This document shows, piece by piece, positions 20,671 to 29,740 of a stretch of 64,000 nt of DNA (within the stretch, counting starts at the first letter, position 1; each line of letters begins with the position of its first letter). Both the position numbers and the translations under genes were made by a program. Below the pieces are notes generated by a model. The model was not told the DNA's origin. It searched no databases and saw nothing but the letters and a program-made list of their open reading frames with translations. Source of the stretch: Microbacterium testaceum (lineage in GTDB: Bacteria > Actinomycetota > Actinomycetes > Actinomycetales > Microbacteriaceae); contig NZ_LDRU01000023.1 of the NCBI RefSeq assembly GCF_001476285.1, positions 1-64,000 on the forward strand, given 5' to 3'.

Positions 20671-22113
20671 TCAGACGTCGATTCCGCGCCAGCGCAGCCA
20701 GGGCGCCGGGTCGGTCGTGCCGCCCCACGGCGGGTAGACCTCGAAGTGGAGGTGGCAGCCGAACGAGTTGCCGGTCTGGCCCGCGGCCGCGATCTGCTGA
20801 CCCGACGAGACCCACTGGCCGTACGAGACGTAGATACCGCCGTCGACGATGTGGGCGTAGCCCGTGCCGGAACCGTCGGGGTGCTCGATGCGGATGTAGT
20901 TGCCGTAACCGCCGTTGTAGCCGGCGTACGTCACGCGACCGTCGAAGGCCGCGTAGATCGGCGACCAGCATCCTGCGCCGAAGTCGAGACCGAGGTGCCA
21001 CGAGCTCGCGCAGTAGCTGCCGTTGCACTGGCTCGAGCGCGGGCCGTAGCCCGAGGTCGTGCCGGCCCACGACGGGCGAGACCAGCCGCCCGGGCCGCCG
21101 CCGCCACCACTGTTGCCGCCGCCTCCGCCACCGCCGCCGCCGCTGTCTCCGCCGCCGCCGCCGTTGTTGTTGTTGGCGTTGTCGCGCGCTTCCTGCTCGC
21201 GACGCTCGCGCTCGGCGCGGTCGCGCGCTTCGGCCTCTTCACGGGCCTTGCGCTCACGCTCTTCGCGAGCCTTGCGCTCCGCCTCGACACCGGCCTGGTA
21301 GTCGGCGACGGTCTTCGCGGTCGTGTCCTGGAGGGCGGCCAGCTGCGCCTCGAGCGTCGCCTGGTTGGCCTGCTGCGCGGCGAGGGCGTCCTGCGCGGCC
21401 GCGGCGGCCTGCTGAGCAGCCACCATCTTCTCTTCGGCGATCTTCTGCAGACGGTCGCGCTCGGCACGCGCGTCGTTCGCCTGGTTGCTCAGGTTCTTCG
21501 CGTTGTCGCGAGCCGTGACTGCGGCGGCGTAGACCGCGCGGTTGCGGTCGACGAGCTTGTCCATCGTGCCGAGCTTGGCGAGCAGATCGTCCGCCGTCGC
21601 GGCCGAGCCCGAGAAGAACAGGTCGAGGGAGGTGTCGTCGCCGCCGGCGCGGTAGAGCTGCGCGGCGACCTTGCCGGCCTTGGTCGCGGCATCCGTGGCC
21701 TTCTGCGCTTCGGCGTCGGCCTGCGACTGGATCTGCTGGGCGCGGTAGTCGGCGTCGAAGTACGCCTGCTGCGCGGTGTAGTACTCGTCGGAACGGGCGA
21801 CGACCTCGGCCTGCGTGCGCGCGACCTCGGACTGCAGCTGCTGGATGAGGCCCTGGATCCGCGTGATCTCGGCGGCCTTCGCGGCCTCGTTCGCGCGGGC
21901 CGCTTCGACGTCGTCCCACGAGGGATAATCGGCGGCGTAGGCGGGCGATCCGAACGACGGCACGGTCGCGCCGAAGGCCCCGACCGCGACGGCTCCGAGG
22001 GCACCGAGCTTCAGCGCGCTCCGTCGGTCGAGAGACGGCCACAGGCGGCGCCTCTCATTCGCAGAGGGCGCGCAACCGCAGTCGTCTTGATCTTCGGGGC
22101 GCTCGAGCGTCAC
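20671..22113 (-). CDS. Secreted coiled-coil M23 peptidoglycan peptidase
   Basis: A 480-residue exported protein of the EnvC/NlpD-like kind, probably cutting peptide cross-links or activating an amidase in the wall. It has a twin-arginine-like signal (DRRSALKL with RR at 30-31, hydrophobic core to about 50, cleavage after AYA near 60), a long Ala/Gln/Glu coiled coil (about 65-330), a Gly/Asn-rich linker and a C-terminal M23 domain with HLGLDFG and GCHLHFEV zinc motifs. The start chosen is GTG at 22113 with AGAAGG seven bases upstream. The frame continues to 22257 through a Cys-rich stretch that lacks a start signal. Confidence 0.88.
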   Translation of the reverse strand: MTLERPEDQDDCGCAPSANERRRLWPSLDRRSALKLGALGAVAVGAFGATVPSFGSPAYAADYPSWDDVEAARANEAAKAAEITRIQGLIQQLQSEVARTQAEVVARSDEYYTAQQAYFDADYRAQQIQSQADAEAQKATDAATKAGKVAAQLYRAGGDDTSLDLFFSGSAATADDLLAKLGTMDKLVDRNRAVYAAAVTARDNAKNLSNQANDARAERDRLQKIAEEKMVAAQQAAAAAQDALAAQQANQATLEAQLAALQDTTAKTVADYQAGVEAERKAREERERKAREEAEARDRAERERREQEARDNANNNNGGGGGDSGGGGGGGGGNSGGGGGPGGWSRPSWAGTTSGYGPRSSQCNGSYCASSWHLGLDFGAGCWSPIYAAFDGRVTYAGYNGGYGNYIRIEHPDGSGTGYAHIVDGGIYVSYGQWVSSGQQIAAAGQTGNSFGCHLHFEVYPPWGGTTDPAPWLRWRGIDV

Positions 22114-22250
22114 GGGAATACCTTCTCTCACCGGTTCGCAACTCGGAACACAGTAGCAACACGAGTCACAGGAGCAACAGAGCGAGTTCCCGCCGTTGCG
22201 CCTCATCATGCGCCCCGGAACCCCCTCCGGCACGGACGCCACGCCCTCGA

Positions 22251-22280
22251 TTGGCAATCTCGCGAATCATGAAGTAGGCT
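22251..22280 (+). promoter_or_regulatory. Promoter of the tRNA cluster
   Basis: TTGGCA (22251-22256) and TAGGCT (22275-22280) are separated by 18 bases, and tRNA-Glu begins about 40 bases after the expected transcription start. This is one of the few places in the window with both -35 and -10 elements. Confidence 0.6.
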
Positions 22281-22327
22281 CGGTCGTCGGCAAGCGAGAG
22301 CGAAACCGCAAGGTTTCTCCCTCATCC

Positions 22328-22400
22328 GGCCCCATCGTTTAGCGGCCTAGGACGCCGCCCTTTCACGGCGGTAGCACGGGTTCGAATCCCGTTGGGGTCA
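22328..22400 (+). tRNA. tRNA-Glu (anticodon TTC)
   Basis: A 73-base cloverleaf: acceptor GGCCCCA pairs with TGGGGTC (one G-T pair), the anticodon stem CCGCC/GGCGG carries loop CTTTCAC with TTC, the T arm is GGGTTCGAATCCC, and the discriminator is A. No CCA is encoded. Confidence 0.95.
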
Positions 22401-22426
22401 CTCACCGGTTACAACTAAAAATGCAT

Positions 22427-22500
22427 GGCCCTGTAGCGCAGTTGGTTAGCGTGCCGCCCTGTCACGGCGGAGGTCGCGGGTTCAAGTCCCGTCAGGGTCG
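22427..22500 (+). tRNA. tRNA-Asp (anticodon GTC)
   Basis: A 74-base cloverleaf: acceptor GGCCCTG pairs with CAGGGTC, the anticodon stem CCGCC/GGCGG holds CTGTCAC with GTC, the T arm is GGGTTCAAGTCCC, and the discriminator is G as expected for Asp. No CCA is encoded. Confidence 0.95.
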
Positions 22501-22512
22501 CTCTGAGCGACG

Positions 22513-22530
22513 GGCCCTTTTCGGAGGGCC
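22513..22530 (+). terminator. Short hairpin with T-run between tRNA-Asp and tRNA-Phe
   Basis: GGCCCT (22513-22518) pairs with AGGGCC (22525-22530) around a six-base loop and is followed by TTTCGTTTCGG. It may end or attenuate the Glu-Asp transcript, leaving tRNA-Phe with its own promoter. Confidence 0.6.
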
Positions 22531-22564
22531 TTTCGTTTCGGTCGCGGCATCCATGGTGTCGCGA

Positions 22565-22637
22565 GGCTCTGTAGCTCAGTTGGTAGAGCGCACGACTGAA
22601 AATCGTGAGGTCACGGGATCGACGCCCGTCGGAGCCA
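22565..22637 (+). tRNA. tRNA-Phe (anticodon GAA)
   Basis: A 73-base cloverleaf: acceptor GGCTCTG pairs with CGGAGCC (one T-G pair), the anticodon stem ACGAC... holds GAA, and the discriminator is A. The T loop reads ATCGACG between ACGGG and CCCGT, so the usual first T of TTCGA is replaced by A. Confidence 0.93.
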
Positions 22638-22642
22638 CTGGG

Positions 22643-22671
22643 ACCCTCGTGTGGCTTCTACGCACGGGGGT
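22643..22671 (+). terminator. Intrinsic terminator after tRNA-Phe
   Basis: ACCCTCGTG (22643-22651) pairs with CACGGGGGT (22663-22671), with one T-G pair, and is followed by TCTTCTGTTT. Confidence 0.75.
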
Positions 22672-22682
22672 TCTTCTGTTTC

Positions 22683-22706
22683 CGGATGCCGAAAGCCTGG
22701 CATCCG
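22683..22706. repeat. Inverted pair of the GGATGCC motif in a hairpin
   Basis: CGGATGCC (22683-22690) and GGCATCCG (22699-22706) form an eight-base-pair stem with loop GAAAGCCT in the intergenic region after the tRNAs. Each arm is one copy of the 7-mer that is over-represented through the window. It could act as a second terminator. Confidence 0.6.
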
Positions 22707-22882
22707 TGTCCCGTAAGGCCGCGATAGGCGCTCATCTGGCGCAATGTTGCGGCCGGGTTCGATTCAGGCTGAGCGAGCGTCGCCGGCCTTCCACCCGCTC
22801 TCTGCACCGAGAGAGCGTGCCTGTCAGCACAGTTGGCGGGTCAGAGTCCCCGGGGAACGACGCCATCCGCGATGATGAGCCG

Positions 22883-23467
22883 GTGACACATCCCGCCGCG
22901 GTGACGCTCGGACCGATCCCCGAGGTCGGTTCATTCCAACGACGCCGCGTGCGATTGACCGCGGTCGCCATCGCCGCCATGGCCACGGTCAGCTCGGCGC
23001 TGGTCGTGTGGTCGGCGGCAACCCATGGCGTCGCCGTCACCTTCGGCGGCGACACTCCCGTACGACTGCCGATCGGCGCCCTTGCGGCCGCCGTGATCCT
23101 GAGCCCGATCGTCTGGTCGGCCATCTTTCGCTCCTCCCGCTTCGGGATGACCCTCACGGAGGACGCTCTGGTCGTCGAGTCGTGGTCGCGCCGACTCACC
23201 TTCGATCGCTCGGCCATCTCTGCCGCCGAGCCCCTCCCCGGTGTCATGCGGCTGCGAGACGGGTACTTCTCCGGGCGCGGGAGCAATGACCAGGCCTTTG
23301 TGGTGTGGCTCTGGCCGAAGAATCCGGAACAGACCGAGATTCCGCTCGGCGTGACGACCGGCTCCTGGCGGGCGACGTCGATCGCGGCGCAGCGCATCAA
23401 CGCCTGGCTCGGCGTCGAAATCGACTTCGACGAGGCGAGAGCCGACGCACTGCTCGACGAGGAGTGA
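22883..23467 (+). CDS. Membrane protein with PH-like C-terminal half, unknown function
   Basis: I do not recognise this family. The 194-residue product has two membrane helices (about 22-42 and 54-77) and then a beta-rich segment (FGMTLTEDALVVESWSRRLTFDRSAIS) that resembles the start of a bacterial PH-like domain, with a conserved-looking VWLWPKNPEQTEIPLG. The chosen GTG at 22883 lies six bases after GATGAT, so it may be leaderless. The open frame continues upstream to 22421, but that part runs through tRNA-Asp and tRNA-Phe and cannot be real. Confidence 0.6.
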   Translation: MTHPAAVTLGPIPEVGSFQRRRVRLTAVAIAAMATVSSALVVWSAATHGVAVTFGGDTPVRLPIGALAAAVILSPIVWSAIFRSSRFGMTLTEDALVVESWSRRLTFDRSAISAAEPLPGVMRLRDGYFSGRGSNDQAFVVWLWPKNPEQTEIPLGVTTGSWRATSIAAQRINAWLGVEIDFDEARADALLDEE

Positions 23468-23530
23468 CAGCCGACCCCAGCTGTCAGTCGACGTCGGGTG
23501 GGCTTCCCCACGCGTCGAGACGCGCTACAC

Positions 23531-23550
23531 TTTGTTGACTTTTAGCAAAC
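23531..23550 (+). promoter_or_regulatory. AT-rich possible operator upstream of the MFS exporter
   Basis: An AT-rich 20-base island begins with TTTG and ends with CAAAC, just after a -10-like TACACT (23526-23531) and about 60 bases before the exporter start. Its position would suit repression by a TetR- or MarR-type protein, but no such gene is adjacent and the dyad is weak. Confidence 0.3.
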
Positions 23551-23611
23551 ACCTGGCGCCCGACCGAGCCTCCCCGAGCCGTCCGCCAGGCCTTCTCTCG
23601 AAGAGGCCCCG

Positions 23612-25672
23612 ATGTCAGACATCACTCGCACCCGGCGTGCGCATACCGCGTCGACCGACACGGTCATGACCCACCGCATGATCATGTTCGTGATCTTCGG
23701 CCTCATGGCCGGCATGTTCCTGTCCGCCCTCGACCAGACGGTCGTCGGAACCTCGATCCGCACGATCGGCGACGACCTGCAGGGTCTGAGCCTGCAGGCG
23801 TGGGTCACCACGGCCTACCTGATCGTGTCGACCATCTCGACGCCCATCTACGGCAAGCTCTCCGACATCTTCGGGCGCCGGCCGCTGTTCCTCATCGCGA
23901 TCCTCATCTTCATCATCGGGTCGGTGCTCGCGAGCTTCTCGACCTCGATGATCGAGCTGGCCGCGTTCCGCGCGATCCAGGGCCTCGGCGCCGGTGGCCT
24001 CATGTCGATGCCGCTCGCGATCATGGGCGACATCCTCGCTCCGCGCGAGCGCGCGAAGTACCAGGGGTACTTCCTCGCCGTCTTCGGCATCTCGAGCGTC
24101 ATCGGCCCCCTCGTCGGCGGTGTGTTCGCGGGCGCGAGCGAGATCCTCTTCATCACCGGGTGGCGCTGGGTGTTCCTCATCAACGTGCCGATCGGCATCG
24201 TCGCTCTCGCGATCGTGTGGCGCTTCCTCCACATCCCGAAGCAGCCGCGCCACTCCGTGCGCATCGACTGGTGGGGCGCCACGACGGTCATCGTCGCTCT
24301 CGTTCCCCTCCTTCTCGTCGCCGAGCAGGGTCGCGAGTGGGGCTGGGGCTCGCCGATCGCCCTCGCCTGCTACATCGTCGGGGCCCTCGGCATCCTGGCC
24401 TTCGTCATCGCCGAGACCTACATGAAGGACGACGCACTCATCCCGCTGAAGCTCTTCCGCTCGTCGACGTTCTCGATGGCGACGGTCATCGGCGTGCTCG
24501 TCGGCTTCGGCATGTTCGGCGCGATGCTGACCCTGCCGCTGTACCTGCAGCTCGTGCTCGGCTCGACGCCGACGCAGAGCGGTTTCGAGATGCTGCCGAT
24601 GATCCTCGGCCTCATGATCGCGTCGATCGTCAGCGGCCAGCTCATCGCCCGCACCGGCCGCTACCGCATGTTCCCGATCCTCGGCACCCTGCTGATGTCG
24701 GTCGGCTTCTTCCTGCTGACGTTCCTCAAGTACGACACCCCGTACTGGCAGGTCGCGCTGTCGATGCTCGTCATCGGCCTTGGTCTCGGCCAGCTGATGC
24801 AGACGCTGACGATCGCGAGCCAGAACTCCGTGGGTCTGCGCGACATGGGCGTGGCGACCAGCGGGTCGACGTTCTTCCGCCAGATCGGCGGCACGCTCGG
24901 CACTGCCGTGCTGCTGTCGCTGCTGTTCACGCTCATGCCGTCGAACATCATCGGCTCGTTCAGCGACCGCACGACCCTGACCGACGCGCTCGACGCGGCG
25001 TTCGATCCCACGGTCTCGTCGGCCCCGGCCAACGCGCAGATCATGAACGCGATCTACACCCCGATCGTCACGAAGACCTCGGATGCCGTCACGCAGCAGG
25101 TCCAGCAGGGCGTGCAGCAGGCGACGGATGCCGCGACCCAGGCGGTCGCGCAGCAGGTCGCCGCGGGGCAGATCCCGGCGGCAGCACAGGCGCAGGCGAC
25201 CCAGGCCGCCGTGTCGCAAGCCATCGCCGCCGCGACGACGAAGATCCAGGAGCAGGTGCCCGTCGCGCGGGTGGCCGCCGACGGGACGGTGTCGCTCGAC
25301 TTCTCGGATGCCGGGCAGCGCGCCGCCTTCGTCGACACCGTCGCCACGACCCTTGAGGACCAGTTTTCGGCGGGCGACGAGAACACCTCGATCGGCGACT
25401 CCACCCTCGATGACACGTCGTTCCTCGTCGGGGCGGACGCGCGTCTCACCAAGCCGTTCCTGGTCGGGTTCAACTCCTCGGCCGTGACGGTCTACTGGGT
25501 GGCGATGTCGGTCGTGCTGCTCGCCTTCGTCCTGTCGCTGTTCTTCCGCACGCCGCCGCTGCGCTCGAAGTCGGCGCTGCAGGAGGCCGCGGACGAGCGT
25601 CGCGGCCAGGAGGACGAGGAGAAGCGCGCGGAAGAGTCCGCCGCGCAGACCGGTGCGCTGATCGCGCCGTAA
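23612..25672 (+). CDS. MFS drug exporter, DHA2 (14-helix, EmrB/QacA) family
   Basis: A 686-residue proton-driven efflux protein. It has 14 predicted membrane helices, the motif-A stretch GKLSDIFGRRPLF after helix 2, LDQTVVGTSIRTIGDDL in helix 1 (a DHA2-type motif) and GPLVGGVFAGASE-like motif C. Between the last two helices is a long Ala/Gln-rich extracellular segment (about 470-620, many QQV and AAQ repeats), longer than in classical members. The start has GAAGAGG upstream. The substrate cannot be told from sequence. A bidirectional terminator follows. Confidence 0.92.
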   Translation: MSDITRTRRAHTASTDTVMTHRMIMFVIFGLMAGMFLSALDQTVVGTSIRTIGDDLQGLSLQAWVTTAYLIVSTISTPIYGKLSDIFGRRPLFLIAILIFIIGSVLASFSTSMIELAAFRAIQGLGAGGLMSMPLAIMGDILAPRERAKYQGYFLAVFGISSVIGPLVGGVFAGASEILFITGWRWVFLINVPIGIVALAIVWRFLHIPKQPRHSVRIDWWGATTVIVALVPLLLVAEQGREWGWGSPIALACYIVGALGILAFVIAETYMKDDALIPLKLFRSSTFSMATVIGVLVGFGMFGAMLTLPLYLQLVLGSTPTQSGFEMLPMILGLMIASIVSGQLIARTGRYRMFPILGTLLMSVGFFLLTFLKYDTPYWQVALSMLVIGLGLGQLMQTLTIASQNSVGLRDMGVATSGSTFFRQIGGTLGTAVLLSLLFTLMPSNIIGSFSDRTTLTDALDAAFDPTVSSAPANAQIMNAIYTPIVTKTSDAVTQQVQQGVQQATDAATQAVAQQVAAGQIPAAAQAQATQAAVSQAIAAATTKIQEQVPVARVAADGTVSLDFSDAGQRAAFVDTVATTLEDQFSAGDENTSIGDSTLDDTSFLVGADARLTKPFLVGFNSSAVTVYWVAMSVVLLAFVLSLFFRTPPLRSKSALQEAADERRGQEDEEKRAEESAAQTGALIAP

Positions 25673-25688
25673 GCGCACCGCACGAGCC

Positions 25689-25725
25689 GAAGGGCGGGGT
25701 CGTCGATACGACGCCCCCGCCCTTC
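25689..25725. terminator. Bidirectional terminator between the exporter and acyl-CoA ligase genes
   Basis: GAAGGGCGGGG (25689-25699) pairs with CCCCGCCCTTC (25715-25725), and the inner CGTCG/CGACG extends the stem to about 16 pairs with one mismatch and loop ATA. It sits between convergent genes. Confidence 0.8.
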
Positions 25726-25740
25726 CGTGTTCTTGCGCCA

Positions 25741-27327
25741 TTACGCGCGCTCGCGCGCCCGGAGGTCCTTCCGCAGGATCTTGCCTGACGCCGACTTCGG
25801 GATCGCCTCGATGAACTCCACGCGGCGCACCTTCTTGTGCGGGGCGACCTCGGCGGCCACGAACGCCATCACCTCGTCGGCCGTCAGCCCCGAGTCGGGC
25901 GCGGCGACGACGAAGGCCTTGGGGATCTCCTGCTTGTCGTCGTCGTCCACGCCGATGACGGCGGCATCCATGATCCTCGGATGCGACAGCAGCAGAGCCT
26001 CGAGCTCGGCCGGGGCGATCTGATAGCCCTTGTACTTGATCAGCTCCTTCAGCCGATCGACGATCGAGAAGTACCCGCTGACGTGGTGCACGCCGATGTC
26101 GCCGGTGTGGAGGAAGCCGTCGGCATCCAGGGTCTCCGCCGTCGCGTCGGGGCGGTTCAGGTAACCGAGCATGACGTTCGGGCCGCGGACCCAGATCTCA
26201 CCCGGCGCGGTGAGACCGTCGTCGCCGTGCGCCTCGATCTCGGCACCCGTCTCGGGGTCGATCAGTTTCGCATCGGTGTTCGGGATGAGCACCCCCACCG
26301 AGCTCGCGGGCATGTCGACGCGGTCCTCGGGGACGGCGTGCGACACGGGGCTGAGCTCGCTCATGCCGTATCCCTGCAGGATGCGGGCGCTCATGCGGCG
26401 GGCGGCGGCCTCGGCGGTCTCGCCGTCGAGAGGGGCAGCCCCCGAGAAGACGGTGCGGACGGACGAGGTGTCGAAGTCGTCGACCACCGGGTGCTTGGCG
26501 AGGGCGACCGCGATCGGCGGGGCGATGAAGAGGAACGTGCAGCGATACTCCTGGATGTTCCGGAGGAACTCGACTAGATCGAACCGCGGCATCGTCACGA
26601 GGCTCGCCCGCTGACGCAGCGCCAGATTGAGCAGCACCGTCATGCCGTAGATGTGGAAGAACGGCAGGACCGCGAGCACGCGGTCGTCTCGCTGCAGCTC
26701 GATGACGACCCGACACTGGTGGACGTTCGCGACGAGGTTGCGGTGCGTCAGCATGACGCCCTTCGGGTTCCCCGTCGTGCCCGACGAGTACGGCAGCACC
26801 GCCACGTGCGTCGAGGGGTCGAAGGCGACGTCGGGCGGGGTGCGCCCCTCCGCGAGCATGCTTCGCAGGTCGGGGTGTCCCTCGGCTCCGTCGAGCACGA
26901 TCACCCGGTCGTCGGGGATACCTGCCGCCCGCGCGGCCTCGGCCGCCGGCCCGAGCAGCGGCGACACCGTCACGAGCCAGGTGGCCGCGGCATCCTGGAT
27001 CTGGTTCTCGATCTCGTGCGCCGTGTAGAGGGAGTTGATCGTCGTGACGATCGCGCCCAGCCGCAGGATGCCGTGGAACACCGTCGCGAACGCCGGGACG
27101 TTCGGGCAGAGCAGGGCCACCACGGTCTCGGTGTCGACACCGCGGGCGGCCAGCGCTCCCGCGAAGGCGTCGACCTGGGCGCGGAGCGAGCGGTACGTGG
27201 TCTCGGCTCCCGTCGCCGGGTCGATCAGGGCGACCCGATCGAGATCGGCCTCGACGAGCGAACCGAACAGGTCGTCGTAGATGCTCTCGTCGGGGATGTC
27301 GACGGGCGGGTACGGGCTCTGGAACAC
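25741..27327 (-). CDS. Acyl-CoA synthetase (4-coumarate-CoA ligase-like, AMP-forming)
   Basis: This adenylates a carboxylic acid and transfers it to coenzyme A. The 528-residue protein has the A3 loop SSGTTGNPKGVML, GYGMSELSPV, the hinge region HTGDIG...SIVDRLKELIKYKGYQIAP and the C-terminal catalytic Lys in SASGKILRKDLR. These features place it with the 4-coumarate/medium-chain acyl ligases; the substrate is not clear. The start is GTG at 27327 with GAAGGAG seven bases upstream, giving MFQSPYPPVDIPDE; the open frame continues to 27474 without a start signal. Confidence 0.9.
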   Translation of the reverse strand: MFQSPYPPVDIPDESIYDDLFGSLVEADLDRVALIDPATGAETTYRSLRAQVDAFAGALAARGVDTETVVALLCPNVPAFATVFHGILRLGAIVTTINSLYTAHEIENQIQDAAATWLVTVSPLLGPAAEAARAAGIPDDRVIVLDGAEGHPDLRSMLAEGRTPPDVAFDPSTHVAVLPYSSGTTGNPKGVMLTHRNLVANVHQCRVVIELQRDDRVLAVLPFFHIYGMTVLLNLALRQRASLVTMPRFDLVEFLRNIQEYRCTFLFIAPPIAVALAKHPVVDDFDTSSVRTVFSGAAPLDGETAEAAARRMSARILQGYGMSELSPVSHAVPEDRVDMPASSVGVLIPNTDAKLIDPETGAEIEAHGDDGLTAPGEIWVRGPNVMLGYLNRPDATAETLDADGFLHTGDIGVHHVSGYFSIVDRLKELIKYKGYQIAPAELEALLLSHPRIMDAAVIGVDDDDKQEIPKAFVVAAPDSGLTADEVMAFVAAEVAPHKKVRRVEFIEAIPKSASGKILRKDLRARERA

Positions 27328-27413
27328 GGGCTTCTCCTTCGAAACCGGGCGGCGTGCGCCCATCCTGGCACCGACGAGACGCGGTGTCACGGATGCCGAT
27401 ACCGAGAATCGCC

Positions 27414-28613
27414 CTAGGACGTGAGCAGGCGGATGGCCACCCCGCCCGCGGCGCCGATGATCACCACCGCCCACGCGGGCACGCGGAATCGCGTGAGCAG
27501 CACGAATCCGAGCAGTGCCAGCAGGAACGACGCGGGCCCGGTCACCGCGGTCGTGAAAACCGGCGTGTAGAGAGCCGCGCCCAGGATGCCGACGACCGCG
27601 GCGTTCGCCCCGCGCATCGCCGAGCGGACGAGCGGCCTCTCACGCACGGCGTCCCAGAACGGCAGCACTCCCACCAGCACGAGGAAGCCGGGAAGGAAGA
27701 TGGCCGCCAGCGCGATCGCGGCACCCGCGATCCCGCCGGGGCCGACGGTGCTCACCGCACCGAGGAACGCGGCGAAGGTGAAGAGGGGGCCGGGCACGGC
27801 CTGCGCAGCCCCGTAACCGGCGAGGAACGTCTCGGGCGAGACCCACCCCGTCTGCACGACCTCCGCCTGCAGCAGCGGGAGCACGACGTGACCGCCGCCG
27901 AAGACGAGGGCACCGGAGCGGAAGAAGGCGTCGGCGAGAGCGAGAGCGCCCGAGCCGCTGACGGCGGCGAGCGCGGGGAGGCCGATCAGTCCCACGCCCG
28001 CGAGCACGAGGCATCCGATCGCGATCCCCCGGGGCACCCCGAACGGGGGCAGCGGTGCGGATGCGGCCTCGGCCACACCCCGCAGCAGCACCAGACCGGC
28101 GGCCACGCCGACGGCGAGTGCCCCCAACTGACCGACCGCTCCCGGGGCGAGCAGGGCGAGCGCCGCCGCCGCGACGGCGATACCCGCGCGGGTCGCATCG
28201 GGGGTGAGGGTTCGCGCCATCCCCCACACGGCCTGCGCGACGATCGCGACGGCGATGATCGTGAGCCCCTCGAGCACTCCGGCGCCGACGGTGCCGCCGA
28301 AGAGCGCGGCCCCGCCGGCGAACGCGACGAGGAGCACCGCTGAGGGGAGGGTGAACGCGACGAAGGCAGCGAACGCGCCGAGGAACCCCGCGCGCTGCAG
28401 CCCCATCGCGAAGCCGACCTGACTCGACGCCGGCCCCGGGAGGAACTGGCACAGCGCGACGAGATCGGCGTAGGCGCGATCGTCCATCCATCTGCGGCGG
28501 ACGACGAGATCGTCACGGAAGTACCCGAGATGCGCGACGGGGCCGCCGAACGAGGTCAGGCCCAGGCGGAGGAACGCCCGGAAAACCTCCCACGGGCTCC
28601 CGGTTCTGTTCAT
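27414..28613 (-). CDS. chrA: Chromate transporter
   Basis: A 399-residue CHR-family membrane protein that exports chromate. It contains two homologous halves; each opens with a helix and a loop, the first with FGGPVAHLGYFRDDLVVRRRWMDDRAYADLVALCQFLPGPASSQ and the second with FGGGHVVLPLLQAEVV and GYGAAQAVPGPLFTFAAFLG. About ten membrane helices. No chrB-like regulator is adjacent, so it may be constitutive or have another anion substrate. Confidence 0.92.
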   Translation of the reverse strand: MNRTGSPWEVFRAFLRLGLTSFGGPVAHLGYFRDDLVVRRRWMDDRAYADLVALCQFLPGPASSQVGFAMGLQRAGFLGAFAAFVAFTLPSAVLLVAFAGGAALFGGTVGAGVLEGLTIIAVAIVAQAVWGMARTLTPDATRAGIAVAAAALALLAPGAVGQLGALAVGVAAGLVLLRGVAEAASAPLPPFGVPRGIAIGCLVLAGVGLIGLPALAAVSGSGALALADAFFRSGALVFGGGHVVLPLLQAEVVQTGWVSPETFLAGYGAAQAVPGPLFTFAAFLGAVSTVGPGGIAGAAIALAAIFLPGFLVLVGVLPFWDAVRERPLVRSAMRGANAAVVGILGAALYTPVFTTAVTGPASFLLALLGFVLLTRFRVPAWAVVIIGAAGGVAIRLLTS

Positions 28614-28668
28614 CGGTCCGTCCTATCGACCCCGGGAGAACAGCAGGTGAACCGTCAGCAGGTGAATA

Positions 28669-29625
28669 TCAGCGGAGCGGCTCGGCGAGCAGCGCGTCGA
28701 CGAGCCGCAGCGTGGCGGTCGTCCGCTCCTGGTCCGCGCGGATGTCGGCGCCGCCGATCGCGTCGCGGAAGCGTTCGACCTCGCCGACCATGACGTTCTC
28801 GTGAGCCTCGACGCGGACGACCTCGACGTCTCCCCCGCGCGGCGTCACCTCGAGGACCCGCGGGGCGTCGATCGCGTCGATCCGCAGCGAGGCGCCCTCG
28901 CCCTGGATCTCGCTCGACAGGGCGGTGTCGGTGATCTTCGACCACGCGATGTCGGCGACGAATCCGTCGTAGGCGGCCAGGGCGCTCCCGAGCCCGTCGG
29001 TCCCCGAGGCGATGCCGATCCGGACGCCCTGCACCGCCCGCGGAACGCCGAAGAGCTGGACGAGCGCGTGCAGGGGGTACACACCGAGGTCGCGCAGTGC
29101 GCTGCCACCGAGGGCCGGGTCGAAGATGTTCGTCTGCTCGCCCGCGAGCACATGGTCGTAGCGCGCGGAGCGCTTCTCGTAACGCAGCGAGACCCGGCGC
29201 ACCGTCCCGAGCCGCGGCAGCAGATCCGCGACCGCGGCAAGACCCGGGTCGTAGGCGCTCCGCATCGCCTCCAACAGCACCACACCGCGAGCGGCGGCAC
29301 GCCCGACCAGTTCCTCCCACTGCGGCGCGGTGAGCGTCGCCGGCTTCTCGACGAGCACCGGGATGCCGGCATCCAGAACCGTCTGCGCTTGAGCGACGTG
29401 CGCGGAGTTCGGGCTCGCGAGGTACACCGCGTCGACGTCGCCGGCGTCGAGGAGACCCTCGAGCCCGAGCGCGATCCCGGGGGCACCGATCTTCTCGGCG
29501 AAGGCGCGTGCGCGCTCCTCGTCGCGCGAGGCGACGCGACATACCTCGACCCCGTCGACGACGCCGACGGCCTCGGCGAAGCGTTCGGAGATGCTGCTGG
29601 TACCGACGATGCCGATGCGGATCAT
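28669..29625 (-). CDS. Gfo/Idh/MocA family oxidoreductase
   Basis: A 318-residue NAD(P)-dependent dehydrogenase of the sugar or inositol type. The N-terminal Rossmann fold starts IRIGIVGTSSISERFAEA, with the ASPNSAHVAQA and EKPATLT motifs that hold the catalytic Lys; the C-terminal domain is alpha/beta with GALRDLGVYPLHAL. The start is the ATG at 29625, preceded by GGAGGA. It stands alone, divergent from the polysaccharide deacetylase gene; its substrate is unknown. Confidence 0.9.
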   Translation of the reverse strand: MIRIGIVGTSSISERFAEAVGVVDGVEVCRVASRDEERARAFAEKIGAPGIALGLEGLLDAGDVDAVYLASPNSAHVAQAQTVLDAGIPVLVEKPATLTAPQWEELVGRAAARGVVLLEAMRSAYDPGLAAVADLLPRLGTVRRVSLRYEKRSARYDHVLAGEQTNIFDPALGGSALRDLGVYPLHALVQLFGVPRAVQGVRIGIASGTDGLGSALAAYDGFVADIAWSKITDTALSSEIQGEGASLRIDAIDAPRVLEVTPRGGDVEVVRVEAHENVMVGEVERFRDAIGGADIRADQERTTATLRLVDALLAEPLR

Positions 29626-29740
29626 TCCTCCATCATCGCCGTTCACCCCCGACCGATTCGGCAGGACCGTCCGGGGTGTGCGCAAAACGTCCCGCTAGGA
29701 TCGCGTTGATCGCCGCCGATCGCACCCGACCCGAGGGATC

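Noticed and set aside
22114..22257. Cys-rich N-terminal extension of the M23 peptidase (CCSCDSCCYC)
   Set aside because: It has no start signal, while GTG at 22113 has a good ribosome site and gives a clean twin-arginine-type signal peptide.
22421..22882. Upstream part of the open frame leading into the 194-residue membrane protein
   Set aside because: It translates straight through tRNA-Asp and tRNA-Phe and gives the well-known artefact VAQLVERTTENREVTGSTPV, so the real start must be further down.
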